DNA from: Halorubrum aethiopicum
GTDB taxonomy: Archaea; Halobacteriota; Halobacteria; Halobacteriales; Haloferacaceae
Length of the DNA stretch: 64,000 bases
Assembly: GCF_001542905.1 (NCBI RefSeq)
Contig: NZ_LOAJ01000001.1
Span: 2,294,001-2,358,000, forward strand
Reading direction: 5' to 3'
Made by a program: the position numbers and the translations under genes. Below are positions 1 through 8,282 of the stretch, piece after piece; positions within the stretch are counted from its first letter, which is position 1, and every line of letters begins with the position of its first letter. Below the pieces are notes generated by a model that was not told where the DNA came from, searched no databases, and saw only the letters and a program-made list of their open reading frames with translations.

Positions 1-265
1 CGGAGCGAAGCGGAGGACGGTCGGCGAGGTTGGGGAGGCGTGAGGTGCGGTCGCAGTGCTGTGGGGGGACTCAAAGGGGCAGTCGTGAGGACGACGCCCG
101 GTGAAGCAAGCACCGCAACGAAGGAGCGATAGCGACTGAGTGAGGAGCACAGCGAACCGCGCGAGTCGGGCGAGGGCGACCGCAGGGAGCCCTCGGGTGG
201 CGAACGGCGAAGCCGTGAGCCCTCGCGACTGGGGCTTTGATCGTGTGCGCTGCGGTCGTGTTCAC
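1..265 (-). repeat. Dispersed intergenic repeat, copy A (cut by window start)
   Basis: No gene is supported here. Read on the minus strand, this stretch aligns in blocks with 37333-37512 on the plus strand. Shared blocks include AAAGCCCCAGTCGCGAGG, TGTGCTCCTC, GACTGCCCCTTTGAGTCC and CGCACCTCACGCCTCCCCA. The blocks keep the same order and are separated by diverged spacers. A short hairpin with a GAA loop (ACGGC/GCCGT) lies at 204-216. The block CGCACCTCACGCCTCCCCA is the same one that recurs with one change at 61914-61932. The element probably continues left of base 1. The open frame within it is considered spurious because copy B carries a matching frame with no coding signature. Confidence 0.75.
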
Positions 266-349
266 TGCGTCGATGACGTACTACCGAACGACTGGAGCTT
301 CCGGCGTCGATCAGTCGACAACGGCGTGGATCCGAACGACGACCGCTCC

Positions 350-1369
350 TTATAGCTCCAGTCCGCGGATCGCGACGCTCCCCTCCTCGCCGTCACCCTC
401 GTCGTCCTCCTCCACCCGTCCGATCACGCGCCCGTCCGTCTCCGCCGCCAGCGACTCGGCGGCCCCGGGATCCAGCGCCGCGACGAACCCGGTCCCCATG
501 TTGAACGTTCGATGCATCTCCTCGTCGGAGACGTTCCCCTCAGACTGGACGAACCCGAAGACGGGCTGGGCGTCGAAGGGGTCGTCCACGACGTAGCGGT
601 GCGCGCCCAGTCGTGTCAGGTTCGTCCACCCGCCGCCGGTGACGTGGGCCGCGGCCCGGACGCCGCGTTCGCGCATGGGGTCAAGCAGGTCGGTGTAGAT
701 CCGGGTGGGTTCCAAGAGCGCCTCGCCGAGGGTGTCGTACCCGGCGAACGGGCACGGGTCCGTGTACTCGTGTTCGCGCGTGACGGCCTCGCGCGCGAGC
801 GTCAGCCCGTTGGAGTGGATCCCCGACGACCTCCAGCCGACGAGCGCGTCGCCCGGCTCCGCGTGCCCGTCGAAGACGCCGTCCTTCGCGGCGAGTCCGG
901 CACAGGTCCCCGCGAGGTCGAGCCCGCGGACGACCTCCGGCATCACCGCCGTCTCGCCGCCGACCAGTTCGATGTCGGCCCGCTCCGCGCCCGCGGCGAG
1001 GCCCTCGCCGACCTGCTCTGCGAACCCCTCGTCCGGCTCGTCGACCGCGAGGTAGTCGACGAACGCCACCGAGCGGACGCCGGCAGCGACGAGGTCGTTG
1101 ACGTTCATCGCGATACAGTCGATTCCGACCGTCGAGTAGTCGGCGAGCGCCTCCGCGACGAGCAGCTTCGTCCCGACGCCGTCGGTCGCCAGCGCGAGGT
1201 AGCGGTCGCCGATGTCGAGCAGGCCGGCGTAGTCGCCCTCGCCCTCGCCGACCATCCCGACCAGCGCGGCGGTCGCGGCCTCGCTCGCGTCGATGTCGAC
1301 GCCCGCGTCGGCGTACGTGAGCTCCTCGTCGTCGCCGTCGCCACCAGCGTCGCCGTCCCTTTCGGCCAT
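350..1369 (-). CDS. purM: Phosphoribosylformylglycinamidine cyclo-ligase (AIR synthetase)
   Basis: PurM converts FGAM to 5-aminoimidazole ribonucleotide with ATP, the fifth step of purine synthesis, in the cytoplasm. The 339-residue length is normal for the family. The DGVGTKL nucleotide-binding motif is at about residues 63-69, followed by the MNVNDLVAAG segment near 88, GGETAVMPE near 137 and HVTGGGW in the second half. The acidic, Gly/Asp-rich first 16 residues are a haloarchaeal feature. An A-rich stretch at 1393-1400 (T-rich on the coding strand) sits about 27 nt upstream of the ATG at 1369, which fits a leaderless transcript. purD lies far away at 53 kb, so the purine genes are not clustered. 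Confidence 0.96.
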   Translation of the reverse strand: MAERDGDAGGDGDDEELTYADAGVDIDASEAATAALVGMVGEGEGDYAGLLDIGDRYLALATDGVGTKLLVAEALADYSTVGIDCIAMNVNDLVAAGVRSVAFVDYLAVDEPDEGFAEQVGEGLAAGAERADIELVGGETAVMPEVVRGLDLAGTCAGLAAKDGVFDGHAEPGDALVGWRSSGIHSNGLTLAREAVTREHEYTDPCPFAGYDTLGEALLEPTRIYTDLLDPMRERGVRAAAHVTGGGWTNLTRLGAHRYVVDDPFDAQPVFGFVQSEGNVSDEEMHRTFNMGTGFVAALDPGAAESLAAETDGRVIGRVEEDDEGDGEEGSVAIRGLEL

Positions 1370-1456
1370 ACGCGTGTCGTGGCGCGCCGGAGCAAAAGGA
1401 CACCGCTTGTCCGCGAACGCCGGGATCCGCCGGGAACGACGGACGTCGCGGCCGAC

Positions 1457-2125
1457 TCAGAACGGCCCGCCGAAGCCGAGGCCGAGCACGAACACCAGAA
1501 GGACCGCGAGGAGCGCCGACGGGACGAACGCGACCGCCCAGACGACGCGGCTCCAGTCCAGCACCGTCCTCCCGTCGAGCGGGCCGTACGGGACGAGGTT
1601 GAACGCGGCGAGGAAGACGTTGATCGCGATCCCGCGCTCGCCGACCAGCGCCAGGACCTCACTCCCCAGCAGCGTTCCCGCGTAGAACACGGGCACGAAG
1701 AGGACCATGAGAAGCAGGTTGACGACGGGGCCGGCGAGCGCGATCCGCCCGTGTTCGCCCGCGGTGAGCCGCCCGCGGTGGTGGACCGCGCCGGGCGCGG
1801 CGAAGATGAACCCGAGCAGGGCGCTCGCCACGGCCAGAAACAGCATGCCGTTGTCCGCGCGGAACTCCGCCACCTGGTCGTAGCGGACGGCGACGACCTT
1901 GTGCGCGATCTCGTGGAGGAGGAAGCCGACGCCCGCGGTCGAGAGTCCGACGAGGAGCGGGAGCACCACGCCGGCCGCGACGATCCGGGAGACGCCGGCG
2001 CTCCCGCCGACGAAGAAGAGCGTGAACGCCACGCCGAGCGCGAGCCACGCGAGGAGCAGGTCTCTGAGTTCGGTGCCGCTGAAGTAGAGGCCGCCGATCC
2101 GGCGGCCGGCGATGTTCGTTGCCAT
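1457..2125 (-). CDS. Site-2 protease-type M50 membrane metalloprotease
   Basis: This 222-residue multi-pass membrane protein carries the zinc-binding HEIAH motif early in the second hydrophobic segment. A second conserved element, FNLVPYGPLDG, near residue 170 matches the NxxP/LDG motif that supplies the third zinc ligand. M50 enzymes cut substrates within the membrane; no substrate can be named here. It begins 4 nt after the stop of the TraB-family gene on the same strand, so the two are very likely cotranscribed. Six hydrophobic segments fit a minimal rhomboid-sized protease without PDZ or CBS domains. Confidence 0.88.
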   Translation of the reverse strand: MATNIAGRRIGGLYFSGTELRDLLLAWLALGVAFTLFFVGGSAGVSRIVAAGVVLPLLVGLSTAGVGFLLHEIAHKVVAVRYDQVAEFRADNGMLFLAVASALLGFIFAAPGAVHHRGRLTAGEHGRIALAGPVVNLLLMVLFVPVFYAGTLLGSEVLALVGERGIAINVFLAAFNLVPYGPLDGRTVLDWSRVVWAVAFVPSALLAVLLVFVLGLGFGGPF

Positions 2126-2129
2126 GGTG

Positions 2130-3869
2130 TCAGGGGGCGATCAGTCCGCGGAGCAGTTCGGCGCTGTTGCGCGCGCCCTGTATCATCAGCCTCGAGACCT
2201 CCTCGACGCCGCCGATGTCGCCGAACATCGCCGGCAGGACGTAGACGGCGAAGAGGAAGCTCGCGACGATGCTGCCGACGTTCGTCATCGCGACGACCAC
2301 GATGAGCTTGAACAGCGGCACGTCGAGCATCTCCCTGACGAGCTCGCCGGGGGGGCGCGTCTCGTCGGCCAGGAGCTCGTTGAGCGTGCCGATGTCGCCG
2401 ACGTTCACCGTCAGGTGCCGCAACTCGACGTAGCCCGTGAACCAGCCGGGCGCGAGAAGCGGGTTGATCGAGGTCATCCACGCGACCGCGCCGCCGACGC
2501 CGGCGGAGGACCACCTCGCGCCGGCGAGCTTCGCGAACCCGAACGCGAAGGCGGCGTTGATCAGGAACCACGCGCCGAACAGCCGGAGCAGGAACCCGTT
2601 CCGGACGCCCGCCATCGCGAGCAGGACGAAGAAGGCGACGAACCCGACCGTGATCCCGTAGCCGATCAGCTTCTTCCAGGGGAACCCGCGTCCGGACTCC
2701 TCGCCGACCAGGTCCGCCATCGGCGGCAGGCTGTCGGGGTTCGCGAGGTACCCCTCGATCCCCGCCCGGTGGCCCGCGCCGACGACGGCGACCACGTCGC
2801 GCCCGGCCTCCCGTAAGGCGACGAGCCGGTGGGCGATGAACGCGTCGCGCTCGTCGATGAGCGCCTCCGCGCCGCCCGGAGAGAACTGTCGGAACTCCTC
2901 CATCATCATCGTCACCACGTCGGTGTCCGTGAGCTCCTCGATGTCGATCTCCTCGATCCCGCCGTACTCCGCGTCCTCGTCGGGGCTCGCGAGCCCGAAC
3001 AGCCCGAGCAGCGCCGCGCCGACGACGCCGACGGACAGCCCGAGCGCGAGCCCGAGCCCGAGGCTCCCGATCGCCCGGACCGTGAGCCCGCCGAGGTACG
3101 TCGCGACGAGCCCGTCGGCGACGCCGGAGGCCGCCACGACGAGTCCCGCGAGCGGCCCGATCGCGGCCGCGGCGTACAGCCGGGCGTCGGGCGAGAGCCC
3201 GACCTTCCCGACCTGGTCGACGACGAGCGCGGCCGCCACCGCCGCGAGCATCCCCGCGGTCACGCTCGTCAGGAGCGGCTCGGTGACGCCGAAGGAGCCG
3301 CCGAAGAGGCCGATCGCGGGCCCGGCGATCACCCCGATCAGGATTCCGGCGACCACCCCGACGACGCGGGAGTCGGTGACGCCGAACGCGAGCCCGCCGA
3401 CCATCCGGAGCTTCTCGACCAGGGTCATGCGCGCCCAGAACCGCTGGATCGTGGTCTGGATGTCGCGGTCGACCAGCGCGACGTCGATCCCGAGTCGCTC
3501 GGCGACGTCGACGGCGGCTTTCATGTCCGCGCCGGGTTCGATGTCGAACCGCTCGCCGAGTTGGGTCTGGACGTACGAGAGCATCCAGTAGGCGAGGAAC
3601 TGAAAGACCGTGTTCCCGCGCAGCAGGTCGCTCGCGTCGAGGTCGTCGGGGGTCTCCCCCTGCATCTGCCGGTAGCGACCCTCGTCCAGTTCGACGGCGA
3701 CGACGTCGGGCTCCTCGCGTTCGATCGCCTCCTCGACCTCCTCGACGGAGCGCTCGGAGACGTGTGCGGTGCCGACGACGGTCACCGACCCGGACTCGCG
3801 GGCGTCGACGGGGGTGCTCTCGGAGGGGGCCGACGCGACGTCGGCGGGTCCCTCTGGCGTCTCTGTCAT
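2130..3869 (-). CDS. TraB/GumN family membrane protein
   Basis: The first ~230 residues form a TraB domain. GTAH is at about 33-36, VELDEGRY follows near 61, and GAGHRAG appears later, matching the family's conserved His and Glu positions. After it come several hydrophobic segments typical of the archaeal TraB-membrane fusion. The family is thought to be metalloprotease- or metal-binding-like, but the archaeal function is unknown. The ATG at 3869 was preferred over the longer open frame because the domain starts soon after and the extra N-terminus looks like upstream DNA. The gene is followed by the M50 protease with a 4-nt gap, suggesting a joint membrane proteolysis role (inference). Confidence 0.87.
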   Translation of the reverse strand: MTETPEGPADVASAPSESTPVDARESGSVTVVGTAHVSERSVEEVEEAIEREEPDVVAVELDEGRYRQMQGETPDDLDASDLLRGNTVFQFLAYWMLSYVQTQLGERFDIEPGADMKAAVDVAERLGIDVALVDRDIQTTIQRFWARMTLVEKLRMVGGLAFGVTDSRVVGVVAGILIGVIAGPAIGLFGGSFGVTEPLLTSVTAGMLAAVAAALVVDQVGKVGLSPDARLYAAAAIGPLAGLVVAASGVADGLVATYLGGLTVRAIGSLGLGLALGLSVGVVGAALLGLFGLASPDEDAEYGGIEEIDIEELTDTDVVTMMMEEFRQFSPGGAEALIDERDAFIAHRLVALREAGRDVVAVVGAGHRAGIEGYLANPDSLPPMADLVGEESGRGFPWKKLIGYGITVGFVAFFVLLAMAGVRNGFLLRLFGAWFLINAAFAFGFAKLAGARWSSAGVGGAVAWMTSINPLLAPGWFTGYVELRHLTVNVGDIGTLNELLADETRPPGELVREMLDVPLFKLIVVVAMTNVGSIVASFLFAVYVLPAMFGDIGGVEEVSRLMIQGARNSAELLRGLIAP

Positions 3870-4020
3870 CACACCGACGTACTGCGTCACGTCGTTTAGG
3901 GTTTGTGAGTCGGTATCGAGCGAGCGCGGAGCCCCGATCCCGCGGTCACCGCCCCGTCCCTCGCCGGCTCGACGCGTCGGTCCCAACAGATTTGTATCCA
4001 CACCCCGCCCATACCCGGGT

Positions 4021-4773
4021 ATGTCGCGGCTGTTGCCCTCCCTACCGGACGCCGAACCCGACGACCGCGAGCCGCGCGTCGTCGGCGTCGACGACGAGGA
4101 AGCCGACGAGCTGCTCGCGGCGCTCGGCTCCGAGACCGCTCGAAACGTCCTCTCGACGCTTCACGAGAAGCCGGCGACGACCTCCGAGCTGGCCGACGAG
4201 CTCGACACGTCGCTCCAGAACGTCCAGTATCACCTCTCGAAGCTCACCGACGCGGAGGTCGTCGACGTCATCGACACGACCTACTCGGAGAAGGGTCGCG
4301 AGATGAACGTGTACGCGCCCGCCGACGAGCCCCTCGTGTTGTTCGCGGGAAGCGAGGAGCAGTCCTCCGGGATCAAGACGGCGCTGAAGCGGCTGCTCGG
4401 CGGCTACGCGCTCCTCGGGCTCGCGGCGTTCGCCGTCCAACGCCTCGCGGCGATGGCGACCCCCGACGCCACGGCCGAGCGGTACACCGCCTCCGGCGGC
4501 GACGCCGGAACCGCCGGTACCGGCGGGGGAAACGGCGGGGGCAGCGACGTGGGGATCGCGACGGAGGAACCGGACGCGCCCTCGGCGGAGCCGACGGTGG
4601 ACGCGGAGGCGAGCGACGGGATCGTCGACGCCGTCGTCGACTCGGCGACCGATCTCCTCGTCGACCCCGCCGCGGCGCTCGGCGAGCCGGGGATCGTCTT
4701 CTTCCTGGGAGCCGCGCTCGTGTTCTCGATCGCCTGGCTCTACTGGTACCGCCGGGATCGGGCCGCGGCCTGA
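4021..4773 (+). CDS. Membrane-tethered ArsR-type winged-helix regulator
   Basis: A winged-helix domain occupies about residues 33-90, with the pattern ARNVLSTLHEKPATTSELAD then LQNVQYHLSKL, as in ArsR-type transcription factors. Two hydrophobic segments follow, one near 125-140 and one at the extreme C-terminus ending in WYRRDR. A Gly/Asp/Glu-rich linker lies between them. The protein therefore looks like a DNA-binding domain held at the membrane, with the loop between the two segments perhaps sensing outside the cell. The start at ATG 4021 was chosen because the domain begins soon after it and the region before belongs to the divergent TraB gene. It is divergent from that gene. Confidence 0.88.
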   Translation: MSRLLPSLPDAEPDDREPRVVGVDDEEADELLAALGSETARNVLSTLHEKPATTSELADELDTSLQNVQYHLSKLTDAEVVDVIDTTYSEKGREMNVYAPADEPLVLFAGSEEQSSGIKTALKRLLGGYALLGLAAFAVQRLAAMATPDATAERYTASGGDAGTAGTGGGNGGGSDVGIATEEPDAPSAEPTVDAEASDGIVDAVVDSATDLLVDPAAALGEPGIVFFLGAALVFSIAWLYWYRRDRAAA

Positions 4774-4894
4774 TCGTCGGCGGAAAGCGATCGAACGCCG
4801 GAGACTCCGGCTCCGGCGCGTCGATCGGTGATCGGATCCCGTCGCGCCCGACGACCGGGGACAGCTATTCATGCGGGTGTCACCATTCTCCCGT

Positions 4895-5347
4895 ATGGAA
4901 CACGAAGCCGAGGTCGTCGGGGTCGGAGCCGGCTCGGCACCCGGCGGCGACGTCCCGGCGGTGGTCCTGGGCGTCCGCGGCGAGTACGTCCCCATCTTCG
5001 TCAGCGGCGACCAGGCCCGCTCGATCGGCACCGTCCTCGAGGGCGAACCGTTCGACCGACCGCTCACGCACGACCTCCTCGTGGAGATGCTCACCGAGTT
5101 CGGCGGGGCGATAGACCGGGTTCGGATCGACGACCTCGCGGACGGGACCTTCTACGCGAAGGTCGACGCCGAGCGCTACGAGTCGGGCGAGCCGGAGCGG
5201 TTCGTCTTCGACGCGCGACCCTCCGACGCGCTGGCGCTGGCCGTCCGCGTCGAGTGCCCCATCGTCGTCTCCGAGGCGGTGATAGACGAGGCGGGACGCC
5301 CGCCCGACTCGATCCGCTTCGGCGACGGTCCCCGCGACGACTCGTAG
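4895..5347 (+). CDS. Bifunctional nuclease-family protein (DUF151)
   Basis: The 150-residue protein has the DUF151/BFN signature: VVLGVRGEYVPIFVSGDQA near the N-terminus, then FYAKV and the conserved FDARPSDALALAVR. BFN-type proteins have been reported to have nuclease activity in plants; the archaeal role is not established. The start ATG at 4895 was chosen over the ATG at 4871 because it leads directly into the conserved domain. Confidence 0.88.
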   Translation: MEHEAEVVGVGAGSAPGGDVPAVVLGVRGEYVPIFVSGDQARSIGTVLEGEPFDRPLTHDLLVEMLTEFGGAIDRVRIDDLADGTFYAKVDAERYESGEPERFVFDARPSDALALAVRVECPIVVSEAVIDEAGRPPDSIRFGDGPRDDS

Positions 5348-5398
5348 CCGCGGGGGTCGGAGCCGCGGGTTCAAGTGACCACCCGCCCGACCGAGGGT

Positions 5399-5932
5399 AT
5401 GAGCGATCCCGACGCGGACTCGCCGGACGCCGGGTCCGACCCGGCAGTCGCCGCGAGCGACGCGACGCTGGCCGACTCCCACACCGAGATGACCGAGATG
5501 CTCCTGCCGAACGACACCAACAACCTCGGCCGGGCGCTCGGCGGGGCGGTGTTACACTGGATGGACGTCTGCGGCGCGATAGCGGGCATGCGCTTTTCGA
5601 GCCGACAGGTGGTCACGGCGTCGATGGACCACGTCGACTTCATCGCGCCCATCGAGATGGGCGAGGTCGTCGTGATCGAGGGGTACGTCTTCAACACCGG
5701 GCGGACGAGCCTCGACGTGAAAGTCGAGGTCCACGCCGAGAACCCGCGGACCGGCGAGGAGCGTCGCACGACCGCCTCGTACTTCACGTTCGTCGCGCTC
5801 GACGAGGAGGGTCGACCGACCGAGGTGCCGGACCTCGCGTGCCCGACCGACGCGGAGGAGGCCCTCCGGACGCGCGCCGTCGAGGGACGCCGCGAACAGC
5901 TCCGCGAGGTCGTCGAGCGATACGACCTCTAA
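5399..5932 (+). CDS. Acyl-CoA thioesterase (hotdog fold, YciA-like)
   Basis: The 177-residue protein has a single hotdog domain. The conserved NDTNNLGRALGG and HWMD segments are followed by VTASMDHVDFIAPIEMGEVV, the typical substrate-tunnel strand and helix of YciA/ACOT-type thioesterases. These enzymes hydrolyse acyl-CoA to free acid and CoA. About 25 acidic, Ala-rich residues precede the domain. The gene overlaps the converging DUF123 gene by 4 nt at its 3' end. Confidence 0.92.
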   Translation: MSDPDADSPDAGSDPAVAASDATLADSHTEMTEMLLPNDTNNLGRALGGAVLHWMDVCGAIAGMRFSSRQVVTASMDHVDFIAPIEMGEVVVIEGYVFNTGRTSLDVKVEVHAENPRTGEERRTTASYFTFVALDEEGRPTEVPDLACPTDAEEALRTRAVEGRREQLREVVERYDL

Positions 5933-6453
5933 CCGGTGGATCCGGGGGCGTCGGTCCGGACCGTCGCCCCCTCCGCGTCGTACGCGCGGGCCACGCGGTC
6001 GATCAGGTCCTCGAGGCTCGCCGCCGCCGAGAGGTGGCTCGAACAGCCGCAGTCGGACGCGCCGAACCCGTCGACCGGTCCCGACGGGAGCCGCGCGGCC
6101 ACCGCGCACTCGGCGTCGACGCCCGGCGCGTGGACGACGCGGTCGATCCGCGCGTCCGTCTCGCCCAGCAGGTAGTCGACGTGCCAGTGGCGAACGTCGT
6201 GGTCGCCGCGGGCGGTCCGGCGGTGGCGTCGGACGCGCGAGAACCCGCCGGAGCCGAGCGCGCTGCCGGTGTACGCGTACGCGCCGGCGGGAAACCCCTG
6301 ATCGCCGAGCGCGCCGACGGAGACGGTCGCGGAGGACGGGAGGTCGACGAGGAGGGTGTAGGTCCCGCCGACGGCGGCGGCCGGGAGGTCGCGATCGGGT
6401 TCGGTCCGCACCGGCTCCGCCCGCGACGACGCGGCCGCGTCCGGGTCGGACAC
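5929..6453 (-). CDS. DUF123 (GIY-YIG-like) family protein
   Basis: The 174-residue protein contains the DUF123 domain: GTYTLLV, then GAYAYTGSA, then HWHVDYLL, then an acidic and Cys-bearing tail with CGCSSHL. The domain is related to the GIY-YIG nuclease fold and in some archaea is fused to endonuclease III, but no biochemical role is settled. It is 4 nt from the DCC-family gene upstream on the same strand and likely forms an operon with it. Confidence 0.87.
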   Translation of the reverse strand: MSDPDAAASSRAEPVRTEPDRDLPAAAVGGTYTLLVDLPSSATVSVGALGDQGFPAGAYAYTGSALGSGGFSRVRRHRRTARGDHDVRHWHVDYLLGETDARIDRVVHAPGVDAECAVAARLPSGPVDGFGASDCGCSSHLSAAASLEDLIDRVARAYDAEGATVRTDAPGSTG

Positions 6454-6457
6454 GGTC

Positions 6458-6892
6458 TCAGGCGGTCGGTTCCGGCGCCTCGCTCGCGGCCGGCCGGAGC
6501 GTCTCGACCAGACCGGCGGCCTCGTCGGTGAGGTCGTACTCGTCGTGGAAGTCGTCGGGGTCGCGGTCGCGCCCCGACAGCGCGCCGACGACGCCGGCGA
6601 TCCGGTCGTAGTTGTCGCGGACGAGCCCGCCGACGATCCCCGGCGTTCCCGCCCGTTCGGCGAGCTCCTCGGCCGCCGACCGCCCGGCGTACACCCTGCG
6701 CTCGTCAGGGTCGACGAGCACCATCGCGAACGGCCGCGCGCCGAACTGCGCGTCGAGGAACGGGCCGACGGGGTCGGCCTCCCACGGCACCGCTTCCACG
6801 TCGTCGAGCCGGCGGAGCGCGACCGCCGCGATCGAGCAGTACGGGCAGTCGCCGTCGAAGATCAACACCGGCGACCCGGCCACGTCGGTCAT
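6458..6892 (-). CDS. DCC-family thiol-disulfide oxidoreductase-like protein (DUF393)
   Basis: The 144-residue product begins with the DUF393 hallmark FDGDCPYC; the CPYC pair is at residues 16 and 19. The family has a thioredoxin-like arrangement and is presumed redox-active, though direct evidence is scarce. The ATG at 6892 was chosen because it places the motif at the usual distance from the start; the longer frame upstream has no family similarity. It is the promoter-proximal gene of a pair with the DUF123 gene. Confidence 0.88.
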   Translation of the reverse strand: MTDVAGSPVLIFDGDCPYCSIAAVALRRLDDVEAVPWEADPVGPFLDAQFGARPFAMVLVDPDERRVYAGRSAAEELAERAGTPGIVGGLVRDNYDRIAGVVGALSGRDRDPDDFHDEYDLTDEAAGLVETLRPAASEAPEPTA

Positions 6893-7037
6893 GCTCGGTC
6901 GTACGGTCCGGACGAACTTAAGCGGTGAACACCGCCGGGAGGGCACCGCCCGTTCGGATCGCCTCGCTCCCGCCCCGACCGCGTTCCGCGCCTCGCCGCC
7001 GCGATCCACTGAAGGGGGCGAGTTCCGTACGCGGGGT

Positions 7038-8240
7038 ATGTACTTCCCCGACGCGAACGACTGGGACCGACGCGATCCCGACGCGGTCGGGCTCGACCCG
7101 GAGGCGGTCGCGGCCGCGGTGGACTACCACAAACGCAACGGCACGCCGCACGAGCAGGTCAACTACGACTTCGCGGACCACGAGACGTGGGACGAGGCCG
7201 AGGGCGAGCACGGTCGGCGGATCGGGCCGCATCCCGTGCGTCGCGGCGGTCCCGCCGGCGTCGTGCTCAAGGACGGGTACCTAGTCGCGGAGTGGGGCGA
7301 CACTCGCCGCGTCGACCAGACGTTCAGCGTCGCCAAGAGCTTCCTCTCGGCCGTCGCGGGGATCGCCTGGGACCGCGGCGAGATCGACGACGTCGACGAC
7401 CGCGTCCGTGCGTACGTCGACGACGGCGGGTTCGAGGGCGAGCGAAACCGGGCGATCCGGTGGCGGCACCTGCTCCAACAGACCAGCGAGTGGGAGGGAA
7501 CGCTCTTCGGCAAGCCCGACGCGGTCGACCGGAACCGCGCGGTCGGGAAGAGCGACGACGCGCTCGACAAGTCGGAGACGCGCCCGCTCCGGGAGCCGGG
7601 GACGTTCTGGGAGTACAACGACGTGCGGATCAACCGGCTCGCGTTGTCCCTGCTTCGAACGGTCGGCCGTCCGCTCCCCCGCGTGCTCGCCGAGAACGTC
7701 ATGCGTCCGATCGGCGCGACCGACACGTGGGAGTGGCACGGGTACCACAACTCGACGGTCGACGTGGACGGGACGACGATGCGCAGCGTCTCCGGCGGCG
7801 GCCACTGGGGCGGCGGGCTGTGGATCTCCGCCCGCGACCTCGCTCGGGTCGGGTTGCTGTACCTCAACGACGGGAGCTGGGACGGGAAGCGACTGGTCTC
7901 GGAGGCGTGGGTCGATGCCTCGACCGAACCGTGCGACGTCAACGAGAACTACGGCTACCTGTGGTGGCTCAACACGAACCGGGCGCTGTGGCCCAGCGCG
8001 CCCGAGTCGGCGTACGCCGCGCTCGGCCACGGGCAGAACACCGTCTGGATCGATCCCGAACACGACCTCGTCGTCGTGCTCCGCTGGCTGAAGTACGATG
8101 ACGGGGATGACGGTGACGGGTACGACGAGGATGACGGCGACGGGTACGACCAGGACGGCGGCGACGGCCACGACGACGGAACCGACGCACAGCGGGAGCA
8201 GGACCGGTTCTACGCGAAACTGCTCGACGGACTCGAGTGA
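7038..8240 (+). CDS. Serine hydrolase (beta-lactamase/PBP class C family)
   Basis: The 400-residue protein has the SVAK nucleophile motif at residues 97-100. A tyrosine motif occurs as EYNDVRIN, where most relatives have YxN, and LGHGQNTVW replaces the usual KTG-like strand. It has no clear signal peptide. Relatives act as esterases or D-amino-acid peptidases; the substrate cannot be read from sequence. Near the C-terminus, between the last strand (VVVLRWL) and the last helix, there are three imperfect copies of an acidic 8-residue repeat (residues 357-380). Confidence 0.88.
   Translation: MYFPDANDWDRRDPDAVGLDPEAVAAAVDYHKRNGTPHEQVNYDFADHETWDEAEGEHGRRIGPHPVRRGGPAGVVLKDGYLVAEWGDTRRVDQTFSVAKSFLSAVAGIAWDRGEIDDVDDRVRAYVDDGGFEGERNRAIRWRHLLQQTSEWEGTLFGKPDAVDRNRAVGKSDDALDKSETRPLREPGTFWEYNDVRINRLALSLLRTVGRPLPRVLAENVMRPIGATDTWEWHGYHNSTVDVDGTTMRSVSGGGHWGGGLWISARDLARVGLLYLNDGSWDGKRLVSEAWVDASTEPCDVNENYGYLWWLNTNRALWPSAPESAYAALGHGQNTVWIDPEHDLVVVLRWLKYDDGDDGDGYDEDDGDGYDQDGGDGHDDGTDAQREQDRFYAKLLDGLE
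8106..8177 (+). repeat. Three 24-bp tandem repeats inside the serine hydrolase gene
   Basis: Units at 8106-8129, 8130-8153 and 8154-8177 encode DDGDGYDE, DDGDGYDQ and DGGDGHDD in frame. They form an acidic low-complexity insert. The unit length, a multiple of three, means copy-number change would not shift the frame. Confidence 0.85.
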
Positions 8241-8282
8241 GCCGTCGGGTCGATCGATCGGGCGCTCCGCGGAACGGCCCGG

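Noticed and set aside
512-2305. 597-residue open frame on the plus strand
   Set aside because: It is antisense to purM and the M50 gene, both of which have clear family motifs.
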